A stretch of DNA of 64,000 bases from Paracoccus sp. MBLB3053 (GCF_031822435.1 NZ_JAVQLW010000002.1:434001-498000); one strand, 5' to 3'; shown: positions 28,045 through 37,848, counted from the stretch's first letter. Translations and numbers: made by a program. The notes: a model not told the origin generated them from the sequence alone.

Positions 28045-28952
28045 GCCATGCCTGCCTTTGCCATCAACGCGGCACCACGGGCGCCGGAGCTGTCCCCATG
28101 CAGGGCAACCCTGATATCCGGCAGGCGCACCTGTCCAAGGCGAAGCTTGCCGATCGCTTCCGATAGCATTTCGGGCAGGCGCGGGATGTTCGAGAGCCCA
28201 CCCCCTAAAACGATGACCTGCGGATCAAGCATCAGTTGCGCGGAATAGATCATCTCGCCCGTCAGATCGGCCCAGATCTGCATGACCCGAGCGGATTCGG
28301 CATCTGCGGATGCCCTGCTCGCGACGGATTGGGGCTCGGGATCAGCGAGCCCGGCCCATTCGGCAATGCGCCGCAATCCTGTCCCAGACGTGTAATTCTC
28401 ATTGCAAGCGATACGACCGCAGCCGCAGGTCCAGATCGGCAGCCGGTGACGCTCAAGCGCGCGGGCGGGCATGCCAAGATGACCGATCTCGACCGCGAGC
28501 CCCGCATGACGCGGCGGGATGCGCCCCTCGATCACGAAGCCGGCGCCGACACCTGTCCCAAGCACCAGCCCAAGCACGGAATCCGCCCCTTCCGCCGCAC
28601 CGCCATGCGCTTCGGAATAGGCAAAAGCCATGCAATCGTTGACCATCGGCAAGCCGCGCCCCAGGCTTTCGCGCAGCGCAAGGCCCAGATTATGTCCCGA
28701 GACGGGGATATTCGACGCAGTGGCGATGCCGGTTTTCGGATCGATCAGACCCGCAATCGAGATGGCGATCGGCAAGGACGCATTCTCGCCGGTCGCTTCC
28801 AGCCAGCGGATTTGTTCGACCAATGCAGCCAAGAAGCTGGCGAAGTCCTCTCGCGGGGTCGAAACCCGCTTTACGGCGACCGTCTGCATCATGCCGTCGA
28901 ACAGCCGAGCCTCGATCTTGGTGCCGCCCAGGTCGATCGCGCCGCTGATCAT
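28041..28952 (-). CDS. ROK-family N-acetylhexosamine kinase
   Basis: A 303-residue ROK kinase starting MISGAIDLGGTKIEARLFDG (ATP-binding DLGGTK). It has the catalytic Asp in MVNDCMAFAYSEA, LGLVLGTGVGAGFVIEG, EIGHLGMPA and the ROK zinc motif CGCGRIACNENYTSG. It should phosphorylate GlcNAc or GalNAc at O6, giving the NagA substrate, because the ABC importers deliver unphosphorylated sugar. The ATG at 28952 overlaps the agaS stop (ATGA); a GTG three codons earlier is possible. Confidence 0.9.
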   Translation of the reverse strand: MISGAIDLGGTKIEARLFDGMMQTVAVKRVSTPREDFASFLAALVEQIRWLEATGENASLPIAISIAGLIDPKTGIATASNIPVSGHNLGLALRESLGRGLPMVNDCMAFAYSEAHGGAAEGADSVLGLVLGTGVGAGFVIEGRIPPRHAGLAVEIGHLGMPARALERHRLPIWTCGCGRIACNENYTSGTGLRRIAEWAGLADPEPQSVASRASADAESARVMQIWADLTGEMIYSAQLMLDPQVIVLGGGLSNIPRLPEMLSEAIGKLRLGQVRLPDIRVALHGDSSGARGAALMAKAGMA

Positions 28953-30004
28953 GCCTGCCACTCATAGAGTTTCACGCCTGAAACGACGCGGGTGAGGTTC
29001 CTGCCGGCGAAGGGATCGTCGACCGCTAATCCCAGCTCCTCGGACCAGCGATGCGCGAGCACCTGTGCCGGAAGAACATAAAGTACCGGATCGGCCGCCG
29101 TGCCAGTGGGCGCGAAGGATATCCCGTGGCTGTCGCCGATGGTCGTGACGGCAGTGGCAGGAAACTGGCGGCGAATCTCGTCCGCAAGGTCCAGATCGTA
29201 ACGCGCAGCGTTCGCATCGGGCGAGATCATCACGAAAACCGCCGTTTCATCATCGACCGCCGCCTTGGGACCGTGCCGGAAACCCAGCGTGCTGTCCCAT
29301 TGTGTCACGGTCTGACCGGCCGTCAGTTCAAGCACTTTCAGCGCCGATTCCCGCGCGATCGCCGTCAAGGCTCCGGAGCCGAGAAATATGGCCCGACTGG
29401 GCCTTGGTGCGGGCATCTTCCACAGCGCGGGCAGCATCGCCTCTGCCGTCTTCGCCAGATGCGGCAGGGCGACAACTGCATCGAACCCCGACTCAAGGCA
29501 GGCAAGCGCGCTGAGATACATGGTCGTAAAGCTTGATGTCATGGCAAAACCACGATCATGCGTGGCTTCCGGCAGGACCAGCGCGCGCGTTTCGCCAGGT
29601 CCCGGTCCGACACGTTGCCCCAGAGCACTTTCCCCATTGCAGGTGATGTTCAGACGGTCGATGTCGGGGCGATGTGCGTCCAGAAGGTCGAGCAGTCCGA
29701 CCGATTCCGAGCTATCACCGCTGCGTCCGAATTGCACGGATATTACTCGCCCATTCTGACGGAACGCGAGGTCAGGCTGGGCCACCAGATCGGTCGTGGG
29801 CCATGCCCGCAGCGCACCACCCAATTGCCGCGTCAGCGCCTCGCCGATATAGGCTGATGTTCCCGCGCCTGAAAGCCAGATCTCGGACGGATTGCGTGCC
29901 GTGATCCAGTCGCGAAGCGTCGCGGCCTGCGCGGCGAGCGGTTCGGCCCAACCACGCCAGATCTCTGGCTGAGCGTTGATTTCCTGGGCAGTGAATGTGG
30001 TCAT
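28949..30004 (-). CDS. agaS: AgaS-like SIS-domain amino-sugar-phosphate deaminase/isomerase
   Basis: A 351-residue protein with two SIS domains: DWITARNPSEIWLSGAGTSAYIGEALTRQLGG in the first, LIEP-like FLGSGALTAIARESALKVLELTAGQ in the second, plus ISVQFGRSGDSSESVGLLDLL and DSTLGFRHGPKAAVDDET. AgaS converts galactosamine 6-phosphate to tagatose 6-phosphate and ammonia. Its placement next to gatZ, NagA and the ROK kinase supports a GalNAc route. Glucosamine-6-phosphate deamination is covered separately by nagB at 37 kb. It overlaps the regulator gene by ATGA. Confidence 0.88.
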   Translation of the reverse strand: MTTFTAQEINAQPEIWRGWAEPLAAQAATLRDWITARNPSEIWLSGAGTSAYIGEALTRQLGGALRAWPTTDLVAQPDLAFRQNGRVISVQFGRSGDSSESVGLLDLLDAHRPDIDRLNITCNGESALGQRVGPGPGETRALVLPEATHDRGFAMTSSFTTMYLSALACLESGFDAVVALPHLAKTAEAMLPALWKMPAPRPSRAIFLGSGALTAIARESALKVLELTAGQTVTQWDSTLGFRHGPKAAVDDETAVFVMISPDANAARYDLDLADEIRRQFPATAVTTIGDSHGISFAPTGTAADPVLYVLPAQVLAHRWSEELGLAVDDPFAGRNLTRVVSGVKLYEWQA

Positions 30005-30909
30005 GCTTTTTCCTTCGGATCGGCCGCAGGATCGTCGGCAACGATGAGCCGCACGCCGGCGGCTTCCAGCGCGGCGCAGATCTCGTTCCCCGGCTTGCGG
30101 TCTGTTATCAGGATCTTGATGCGCGAGAGCCCGCAGATGCGGTGCAGGCGCGAGGCGCGGAACTTGGTGTGATCTGCGAGGACAATCACGCGGGCCGAGG
30201 CATCGACCATCGCGCGCGTGACATGAGCTTCGTCCTCGGAATAGGTCGAGAGCCCGCCATCGGGATCAATGCTGTCGGCCCCCATGATGAAACTGTCGAA
30301 ATTCATCCCGGCCAGACTGCTTTCCGCCAGACGGCCGGTCAGCGAACCGGTGGAAGGGCGGATCACGCCTCCCGTCAGCATCACCTTGTGGCGTCCGCTT
30401 CGCATCGCATGCTGCGCAACCACCAGCCCCGAAGTCATGATCGTCATCGGCGGGTGATCCTCACCCTGACCGAGGAAATCTGCGACCATCTCGACGGTAG
30501 AGCCATTGTCTATGAGCACCGCCCGATCATCATCCAGCAGCCCCATGGCGACCCGCGCAATCCGCCGCTTTGCCTCGGGATTTGCAAGGCGGCGGTCTGC
30601 GGCCTGCGGATGCACCGCCAGACCGGCGCTTTGCGCAGCCAGCGCCAGAGCAAGTTCGATCCGGAATTCAGCCAGACCGGCAAAGCCCAGGTTCCGGCAG
30701 AATCGGATCAAAGTGGGCTCAGAGGTGCCAAGTCGGGCGCAGATCTCGCGCGAGGTCATGCGGATGAATTCCGACGGATCCTCGACCGCAAATGCCGCGA
30801 TCGCCCGCAACTTCCCCGGCATGGATTCGCTTGCCGACAGAACGGCCGCCCACAGGGCTGCGCCGTGAGGCGGTCTTTCGTCCGGGGCCTGCTGCATTCC
30901 GCGCCTCAT
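30001..30909 (-). CDS. Chimeric regulator: RpiR-type helix-turn-helix fused to DeoR-type sensor domain
   Basis: A 302-residue protein. Residues about 28-90 form an RpiR/MurR HTH_6 domain: FAVEDPSEFIRMTSREICA, then LGTSEPTLIRFCRNLGFAGL and AEFRIELALAL. An SIS domain should follow in that family. Instead, residues about 130-295 form a DeoR C-terminal sugar-phosphate domain: LIDNGSTVEMVADFLGQ, MTSGLVVAQHAM, MLTGGVIRPSTGSLTG, FDSFIMGADSIDPDGGLST, EDEAHVTRAMVDASARVIVL and ADHTKF. It is probably the local repressor, responding to an amino-sugar phosphate. It heads the leftward operon, diverges from cutC and overlaps agaS. ATG 30909 is used; ATG 30897 is also possible. Confidence 0.9.
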   Translation of the reverse strand: MRRGMQQAPDERPPHGAALWAAVLSASESMPGKLRAIAAFAVEDPSEFIRMTSREICARLGTSEPTLIRFCRNLGFAGLAEFRIELALALAAQSAGLAVHPQAADRRLANPEAKRRIARVAMGLLDDDRAVLIDNGSTVEMVADFLGQGEDHPPMTIMTSGLVVAQHAMRSGRHKVMLTGGVIRPSTGSLTGRLAESSLAGMNFDSFIMGADSIDPDGGLSTYSEDEAHVTRAMVDASARVIVLADHTKFRASRLHRICGLSRIKILITDRKPGNEICAALEAAGVRLIVADDPAADPKEKA

Positions 30910-30945
30910 GCCTTGATCTGCTCAGCACAATGTTTGGGAGCCGCA

Positions 30946-30961
30946 TAGTTTTGTCAAACTA
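30946..30961. promoter_or_regulatory. Candidate operator in the divergent amino-sugar promoter
   Basis: The perfect palindrome TAGTTT-TGTC-AAACTA lies 37 bases upstream of the regulator start. It overlaps a TTGACA -35 box on the minus strand (30952-30957); the -10 17 bases on is weak (AACATT). The surrounding 30940-31020 stretch is the most AT-rich part of the locus. Probable binding site of the chimeric regulator (inference). Confidence 0.55.
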
Positions 30962-31056
30962 AAATCGGAAGAGAGAAATTTTAGATCTGCGCAAAAAAAT
31001 GTTTACAGAAGCTTTGATTTGCTGTTGCCTCGGCTGCGTGATCAGACGGAGGCCCG

Positions 31057-31800
31057 ATGCAAGACCGACCTCACGCCCCTCTTCTGGAAGTCTGCGTGGA
31101 CGATCCCGCGGGACTGTCAGCCGCGATCGCAGGGGGCGCGGACCGGATCGAACTTTGTGCCGCACTTTCACTCGGGGGCATGACGCCACCGCCCGGATTG
31201 ATCAGACAGGCATCGCGCATCGCACTTCCTGTCTGCGCGATGATCCGCCCGCGCGCCGGTGGTTTCGTCTATGACGATTCCGAGGTGGACGCCGCATTAA
31301 GCGACATTGCCGCAATTCGCGCGGCCGGTCTTGCAGGGATCGTTACGGGCGCCACGCACGCGGACGGACGGCTCGACGTCGAGACGATCGCCCGGTTTCG
31401 GGACGCGGCTGCAGGGATGGAACTTGTGATCCACCGTGCCTTCGACCTGTCGCCCGACCTCGAGGAGACGCTTGAGCAGGTTATCGGATTGGGCGCCTGC
31501 CGCGTCCTGACGTCGGGCGGGGCGAGCTCGGCACCCGAGGGCGTCGATATGATCGGAAAACTTGCGACCCAGGCTCGCGGGCGCATCACGATCATGGCGG
31601 GCGGTGGCGTCCGGCCCGAAAACGCCGCCATGCTTTTGAGGGCCGGCGCGCTTGATCTGCACAGTTCCTGTAGCTCGGTCCTGCCGGATCAGGAAGTTGC
31701 AACGAAGATCAATATCGTGGCTTCTCGGCCGCAGACGATGGCGGACAATGTCAGGGCGCTCCGCGCGGCCCTGCATGCGGCACGGGAGGAGATGGCATGA
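31057..31800 (+). CDS. cutC: CutC-family TIM-barrel protein
   Basis: A 247-residue CutC protein: LLEVCVDDPAGLSAAIAGGADRIELCAALSLGGMTPP near the N-terminus, then PVCAMIRPRAGGFVYDDSE, ELVIHRAFDL, RVLTSGGASSAPEG, ITIMAGGGVRPENAAML and LHSSCSS. The family was named for copper tolerance in E. coli, but that role is disputed and the fold is an enzyme-like barrel. Here it begins an operon of sugar dehydrogenase, sugar importer and nagB, so a step in sugar or glycoside metabolism is likelier (inference). Its stop overlaps the dehydrogenase start. Confidence 0.9.
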   Translation: MQDRPHAPLLEVCVDDPAGLSAAIAGGADRIELCAALSLGGMTPPPGLIRQASRIALPVCAMIRPRAGGFVYDDSEVDAALSDIAAIRAAGLAGIVTGATHADGRLDVETIARFRDAAAGMELVIHRAFDLSPDLEETLEQVIGLGACRVLTSGGASSAPEGVDMIGKLATQARGRITIMAGGGVRPENAAMLLRAGALDLHSSCSSVLPDQEVATKINIVASRPQTMADNVRALRAALHAAREEMA

Positions 31801-32948
31801 AGACGGGTGTGATCGGCCTTGGAAACCGGATCGCAGCGATCCTGCCCTTCCTTCGCGAATCCTGCCCGGATCTCGAACTGGTCGCGGTTGCAGATCCCGG
31901 GCCGGATCAGGAACAGCGCATATCTGAAGCGGCACCGGCTCATCACTATTCCGACGCGGCGGACATGATGGCCCGGCACAGGTTCGATCTGCTGCTGATC
32001 GGTTCGCCCAATCACCTGCATCTCACGCATTTGCAGCGCGCGCTTGCCACCGACACGCCGCATATCTTCGCCGAGAAGCCCGTCGTTATCTCACTTGAGG
32101 AAACGCTTGAGCTTGCGCGCCTGCTTCGCGCACATGACGGCGTAGCGCGCGTGGCCGTGGGCATGGTGCTGCGCTATTCGGCACTATACCGCGCCCTTCG
32201 TGCATCCGCCCCCGATATCGGCGAAGTCATGTCGATCGAGGCGGCCGAACATATCGCCCCCTATCACGGCAGCTTCTTCATGCGCGACTGGCGCCGGGAC
32301 AGCGCCTTCTCGGGCGGTTTCATGCTGGAGAAGTGCTGCCATGATCTGGACCTGTATCAAGGCGCCGTCGGCGCCCGGCCGGCGCGGGTCGCAAGTTTCG
32401 GCGGGCGCAAGAAATACCTGCCCGTCCATCGGCCCGGCCAAGCGCCCGACTATCTCAGGGTCATGTCGCCGCGCTGGGGGGGCACGTCCGACGCCTATTC
32501 GGGACAGGGCGATCTCATCGATTATCAGACCGCGCTGATCGAATACGAAAACGGTGCCACAATGGCCTTTCACACGAACATGAATACGCCCGACGAGTTT
32601 CGCCGCTTTGCCGTGATCGGCACCGAGGGCATGGCCGAGGGCGATTTCATCCGCAATTATTTCAAGCTGACCCGCGCCCATGACAGCGCCGTGCTGATCG
32701 ACCATCCCGAGATCGGCAAAGCGGGTGACATGACGCACCACTATGGCGCGGACGAGGCGATGTGCCGCGATCTTGCCGCCCATTGGCGCGGCGAACTGAC
32801 TGAACTGCCTCTGACCGTGACCGATGCGCTGGAAGCGGGCGTGACCGCCCTCGCCATGGATCAGGCCCGCCGCGAGGGGCGGGTCGTGGATCTGGCAGGT
32901 TTCTGGGCCGAATTCGACACGGCGCTTTCGGGCAAGGCCGTCGCATGA
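31797..32948 (+). CDS. Gfo/Idh/MocA-family sugar dehydrogenase
   Basis: A 383-residue oxidoreductase beginning MKTGVIGLGNRIAAILPFL (NAD(P)-binding GLGNR). Typical features: LLLIGSPNHLHLTHLQRAL, the conserved AEKPVVIS (EKP), and a C-terminal GFO_IDH_MocA_C domain with GGFMLEKCCHDLDLYQ carrying the likely catalytic His. Substrate unknown; relatives oxidise inositols, hexoses or act on glycosides through a 3-keto step. Overlaps cutC and the first permease by ATGA. The last two thirds are more GC-rich in third positions than the first part. Confidence 0.9.
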   Translation: MKTGVIGLGNRIAAILPFLRESCPDLELVAVADPGPDQEQRISEAAPAHHYSDAADMMARHRFDLLLIGSPNHLHLTHLQRALATDTPHIFAEKPVVISLEETLELARLLRAHDGVARVAVGMVLRYSALYRALRASAPDIGEVMSIEAAEHIAPYHGSFFMRDWRRDSAFSGGFMLEKCCHDLDLYQGAVGARPARVASFGGRKKYLPVHRPGQAPDYLRVMSPRWGGTSDAYSGQGDLIDYQTALIEYENGATMAFHTNMNTPDEFRRFAVIGTEGMAEGDFIRNYFKLTRAHDSAVLIDHPEIGKAGDMTHHYGADEAMCRDLAAHWRGELTELPLTVTDALEAGVTALAMDQARREGRVVDLAGFWAEFDTALSGKAVA

Positions 32949-33823
32949 GGCGGGTCGACCCCTTTCCCTATCTGCTGCTGGTCCCGGCGCTGCTGCTGGT
33001 CGGCGTGATCGCCGCATGGCCCTTGATCGAGACCTTCCGCCTGTCATTTACCGACGCGTCGATGAAGCAGACGCAGGAATATGTGGGATTCGCCAACTAC
33101 GCCAAATTCTTCCAGCGCGATTTCTGGCCGATCCTTGGCCGGACGCTGGTCTGGACCTCGCTTTCGGTCAGCCTGAAACTGGTCATGGGCCTGATCGGCG
33201 CGGTGCTTCTGAATGCCGCCGTGCCGGGCCGCGCGCTGTTCCGCATCCTGATCATGCCGCCCTGGGTCGTTCCTGTCGCGGTAGGCTGCTTCATGTGGGC
33301 ATGGATGTATAATGGCCAGTTCGGGATGATTTCCGGTCTTGGCCAGCGTTTCGGGGTCTTCTCGGGGCCCTTCGAGTTCCTCGCCTACAAGCAGGCGGCC
33401 TTCATCTCGACCGTGGTCACCGATGTGTGGATCGGCACGCCGCTGGTATCGCTTTACCTGCTGGCGGCGATGCAGACGATCCCGAAGGACCTCTACGAGG
33501 CCGCCTGGACCGATGGCGCGGGCCGGCTCTACCGCTTCCGCCGGGTGACGCTGCCGCTTTTGATGCCCTCGATCACCACGATGGCGCTGCTGTCGACGAT
33601 CTGGACCTTCAACAGCTTCGAGATCATCTGGATCCTGACCGAGGGCGGCCCGCGCGGCTCGACCACCACCATGATCATCGACACCTACCGCACCGCGATT
33701 TCCCGCTTCCGCTACGGTGAGGGGGCGGCGCGGGCGGTGATGATCCTGATCTGCCTGATGGTGCTGTCCGCGATCTACCTGGCGCTGTTGAACCGCCTGA
33801 CCAGGAAAGGACGCGCGAAATGA
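32945..33823 (+). CDS. Sugar ABC transporter permease (MalF/UgpA type)
   Basis: A 292-residue six-helix permease starting MRRVDPFPYLLLVPALLLVG. The EAA loop is present as YEAAWTDGAGRLYRFRRVTLPLLMPS. Typical of CUT1-family importers for di- and oligosaccharides or N-acetylated sugars. It overlaps its partner permease by four bases. Confidence 0.93.
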   Translation: MRRVDPFPYLLLVPALLLVGVIAAWPLIETFRLSFTDASMKQTQEYVGFANYAKFFQRDFWPILGRTLVWTSLSVSLKLVMGLIGAVLLNAAVPGRALFRILIMPPWVVPVAVGCFMWAWMYNGQFGMISGLGQRFGVFSGPFEFLAYKQAAFISTVVTDVWIGTPLVSLYLLAAMQTIPKDLYEAAWTDGAGRLYRFRRVTLPLLMPSITTMALLSTIWTFNSFEIIWILTEGGPRGSTTTMIIDTYRTAISRFRYGEGAARAVMILICLMVLSAIYLALLNRLTRKGRAK

Positions 33824-34662
33824 TCAACCGCTATCGCTGGTGGGAGCTTGTCCTGATCTATGCCGGCATGGCGCTGTTCCTGACCTTCATGCTCGCGCCC
33901 TTCATCGAGGCCTTCATGGTCTCGCTGCGGCCGCTGAACGAGGTCTTCCGCATCCCCTACCGTTTCATCGCCGAGGGGATGAGCCTCGCGAACTACCACC
34001 AGATCTGGATCTCGCAGCCGATGCTGGGGCGCTGGATTATCAACAGCTTCGGCATCGCTCTCGCGGTCACGGTCCTGTCGATGATGTGCTCGATCCCCGC
34101 CGCCTATGCCATCGCCCGCTTCAAGTTCAAGCTGCGCGACGGGCTGCTCTCGGTCTTCCTCGCGGTTTCGATGGTGGGGGCGGCGGTGCTGATCATCCCG
34201 CTCTACAAGCTGATGCTGGCGCTGGGGCTTCTGAACACCTATGCGGCGATGATCATCCCGGGCGCGGCCTTCACCGTGCCGACCGGCATTTTCCTCATGC
34301 GCAGCTATTTCATGCGCATCCCGGCCGAGCTGGAAGAGGCCGCCTATGTCGACGGCGCGAGCCGCCTTTACACCATGCGCCGGGTCATCCTGCCGATCGC
34401 GGCGCCGGGCATGGTCGTCGTCGCCATCACCACCTTCATCACGGCCTATGCCCAGCAGTTCCTCTTCGCGCTGACCTTCAACTCGAAGAACCACCTGAAC
34501 CCGCTGCCGGTCGGCCTTTACCAGTTCTTCGGTCATCAGGAGGTTCGCTGGAACGAACTGATGGCCGCCAGCATCGTCGGCGTGCTGCCGGTGCTGGTGC
34601 TCTACGTCTTCCTGCAACGATACATCGTCGCCGGGCTGACCGCCGGCGCGGTGAAGGAATGA
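33820..34662 (+). CDS. Sugar ABC transporter permease (MalG/UgpE type)
   Basis: A 280-residue permease with six helices and the EAA loop EEAAYVDGASRLYTMRRVILPIAAPGM. SMVGAAVLIIPLYKLMLALGLLNTYAAMII is characteristic of the MalG group. It pairs with the preceding permease. The whole permease-to-ATPase stretch is unusually rich in G/C third positions. Confidence 0.93.
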   Translation: MINRYRWWELVLIYAGMALFLTFMLAPFIEAFMVSLRPLNEVFRIPYRFIAEGMSLANYHQIWISQPMLGRWIINSFGIALAVTVLSMMCSIPAAYAIARFKFKLRDGLLSVFLAVSMVGAAVLIIPLYKLMLALGLLNTYAAMIIPGAAFTVPTGIFLMRSYFMRIPAELEEAAYVDGASRLYTMRRVILPIAAPGMVVVAITTFITAYAQQFLFALTFNSKNHLNPLPVGLYQFFGHQEVRWNELMAASIVGVLPVLVLYVFLQRYIVAGLTAGAVKE

Positions 34663-34695
34663 CGCCTACGGTCGCATATAACAGGGAGTAAAAAA

Positions 34696-35904
34696 TTGAA
34701 GATCCGTTCCTTTATCCTGGCCTCGACGGCGGTCTTCGCGCTGTCCAGCGCCGCACAGGCCGCGACCGAGCTCTACCTGATCAACTGCGGCGCCGATAAC
34801 GAGCCGCAGGCCCCGGTCCAGCAGACCCATATCGACGAATGGGTCAAGGCAAACCCGGATTACACCGTCCGCGTGGAATTCCTGCCCTGGGAACAGTGCC
34901 AGGAGAAGACTCTGACGCTGGCCGCCGCGGGCACGCCGCCCGCCGCCGCCTATATGGGCTCGCGCGTGCTGAAGCAGCTTTCCGCCGCAGGCCAGATCGT
35001 CCCGATCGAGCTGACGGATGACGAGCTCAAGACCTATGAGCCCTCGGTCATCTCGACGGTGCAGTTCGACGGCCAGGTCTGGGGCCTGCCGCGCGCCTTC
35101 TCGACCAAGGCGCTTTACTGGAACAAGGATCTGTTCAAGGAAGCGGGTCTGGACATGCCGAACGGCCCGCAGACCTTCGAGGAAATGCTGACCGCCGCCA
35201 AGGCGATCAAGGAAAAGACCAAGGCCGCCGGCTTCGGCATGCCAGCCGCCGACATGGACAACACCTTCCACGAATTCCTGAACTTCCTCTATTCCAACGG
35301 CGGGCAGGTCGTGGACGCCGATGGAAAGGTCGTGTTCGACAGCCCGAACAATGTCGAGACGCTGAAATTCTATCAGGAATTGGCGAAATACTCGCAGGAA
35401 GGGCCGGTCGCCTATGACCGTGGCAAGCTCGAGCCGCTGTTCAAGGAAGGCCAGATCGCCATGTACACCTCGGGCGCCTGGGGCCGCGGCAAGGCCGAGG
35501 GCGTGAATTACGGCGTCGCACTGATCCCGGCTGGACCCTCGGGCAAGCATTCGACCCTGCTGATCACCGACAGCCTCGTGGTCTTCAAGGGCACCGGCCA
35601 GGAAGAGGCTACCCAGAACCTGATCAAGTTCCTGACCGCCCCCGAGCGCCAGTCGGCCTTCGACGAGGCCGGCGGCTGGACCCCGATCCGCGCCGGCGCA
35701 GGCGCCGATGCGCTGGTCGCGAAGGACCCGAACTGGAAGCCCTTCATCGACGCCGTGCCGACCGGCGGCCCCGAGCCCCTGATGCAGGACTATATCGCGA
35801 TGCAGGACGCCGCTATCGAAGGCATTCAGGCCGTCATCTCGGATGAGATCACCCCGGAAGAAGCCGCCAAGAATATCCAGGACGGCCTTGCCGCGCTGAA
35901 CTGA
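34696..35904 (+). CDS. Sugar ABC transporter substrate-binding protein (CUT1)
   Basis: A 402-residue periplasmic protein with a Sec signal (MKIRSFILASTAVFALSSAAQA). It is a solute-binding family 1 protein: FLPWEQCQEKTLTLAAAGTPP, WGLPRAFSTKALYWNKDLFKEAGLD and ERQSAFDEAGGWTPIRAG. Start is TTG at 34696 with AGGGAG 8 bases upstream. Two cysteines (residues 18 of the mature protein and in WEQCQEK) could form a disulfide. Context predicts GlcNAc, GalNAc or their oligosaccharides as ligand (inference). A hairpin follows the gene. Confidence 0.92.
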   Translation: MKIRSFILASTAVFALSSAAQAATELYLINCGADNEPQAPVQQTHIDEWVKANPDYTVRVEFLPWEQCQEKTLTLAAAGTPPAAAYMGSRVLKQLSAAGQIVPIELTDDELKTYEPSVISTVQFDGQVWGLPRAFSTKALYWNKDLFKEAGLDMPNGPQTFEEMLTAAKAIKEKTKAAGFGMPAADMDNTFHEFLNFLYSNGGQVVDADGKVVFDSPNNVETLKFYQELAKYSQEGPVAYDRGKLEPLFKEGQIAMYTSGAWGRGKAEGVNYGVALIPAGPSGKHSTLLITDSLVVFKGTGQEEATQNLIKFLTAPERQSAFDEAGGWTPIRAGAGADALVAKDPNWKPFIDAVPTGGPEPLMQDYIAMQDAAIEGIQAVISDEITPEEAAKNIQDGLAALN

Positions 35905-35911
35905 TCAAGTT

Positions 35912-35933
35912 GCGGGGGCGGCATCGCCCCCGC
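35912..35933 (+). promoter_or_regulatory. Hairpin between binding-protein and ATPase genes
   Basis: A perfect 9-bp stem GCGGGGGCG / CGCCCCCGC with loop GCAT, followed by CATTTTCC. Located 8 bases after the binding-protein stop. It could be a partial terminator or an mRNA-stabilising structure that keeps the binding protein in excess. Confidence 0.65.
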
Positions 35934-35955
35934 CATTTTCCCCGAGGAGCAGCCG

Positions 35956-37077
<1,122 letters not shown>

Positions 37078-37098
37078 GAATTGGGACAGATGCGCTCG

Positions 37099-37848
37099 AT
37101 GAAACTCATGCCGCTGACCGAGCCGGGCGACGCCATCGCATGCGCCGCGCGCGCCATCATCGAGATGGTCCAGCGCAAGCCGGATGCCATTCTGGGCCTT
37201 GCCACGGGGGGCACGATGGAGCCGCTTTATGCCCTTCTCGTCGCGGCCCATCGCGACGGGCTGAGCTTCGCCCGCATCAGGACAGTCAACCTGGACGAAT
37301 ATGTCGGGCTGCCCCCCGATCATCCGAATTCCTACCACCGTTACATGGCACGGCATTTTCTGGAACATGTGGACGTTCCGCCAGCGAATAGCTTCATCCC
37401 CTGCGGCCACATTGATCCGGCACGCGCCGCTTCCCAATACGCATCCCTTCTGGATGATCTGGGGCCGGTCGATCTGCAGCTTCTCGGGATCGGGGAAAAT
37501 GGCCATATCGGCTTCAATGAGCCCGGCACCGCGCTTGACGCCCCAACGCGGGTGACGGCCCTTTCTCCGATCACGATGGCGGCGAATGCCCGGTTCTTTT
37601 CCCCCGGAGCAGAAGTGCCCTCCCAAGCCGTGACGATGGGCACCGCTGCCATCCTCTCTGCCCGCCGCATTGTCGTCCTGGCGACAGGCAGGGCAAAATC
37701 AGCGGCACTTGCCGATGCCTTGGACGGGCCGGTCTGCCCGGAATGCCCCGCCTCCTATCTGCGGCTGCATCCCGATTGCACGATCCACGCAGATCATGCC
37801 GCGGGGGCATTGCTGCGTGTGCTGCCGTCACAGCGGCCCGCCGCCTGA
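37099..37848 (+). CDS. nagB: Glucosamine-6-phosphate deaminase
   Basis: A 249-residue NagB: MKLMPLTEPGDAIACAARAI, ILGLATGGTMEPLYALL, TVNLDEYVGLPPDHPNSYHRYM (active-site Asp) and LGIGENGHIGFNEPGTALDAPTRV with the catalytic Asn/His. It converts GlcN-6-P to fructose 6-phosphate and ammonia. I chose ATG 37099 because it aligns with E. coli NagB (MRLIPL) and GGGACAG lies 9 bases upstream; a TTG (37081) and an ATG (37090) in frame are alternatives. It completes the GlcNAc route with NagA from the divergent operon. Confidence 0.93.
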   Translation: MKLMPLTEPGDAIACAARAIIEMVQRKPDAILGLATGGTMEPLYALLVAAHRDGLSFARIRTVNLDEYVGLPPDHPNSYHRYMARHFLEHVDVPPANSFIPCGHIDPARAASQYASLLDDLGPVDLQLLGIGENGHIGFNEPGTALDAPTRVTALSPITMAANARFFSPGAEVPSQAVTMGTAAILSARRIVVLATGRAKSAALADALDGPVCPECPASYLRLHPDCTIHADHAAGALLRVLPSQRPAA

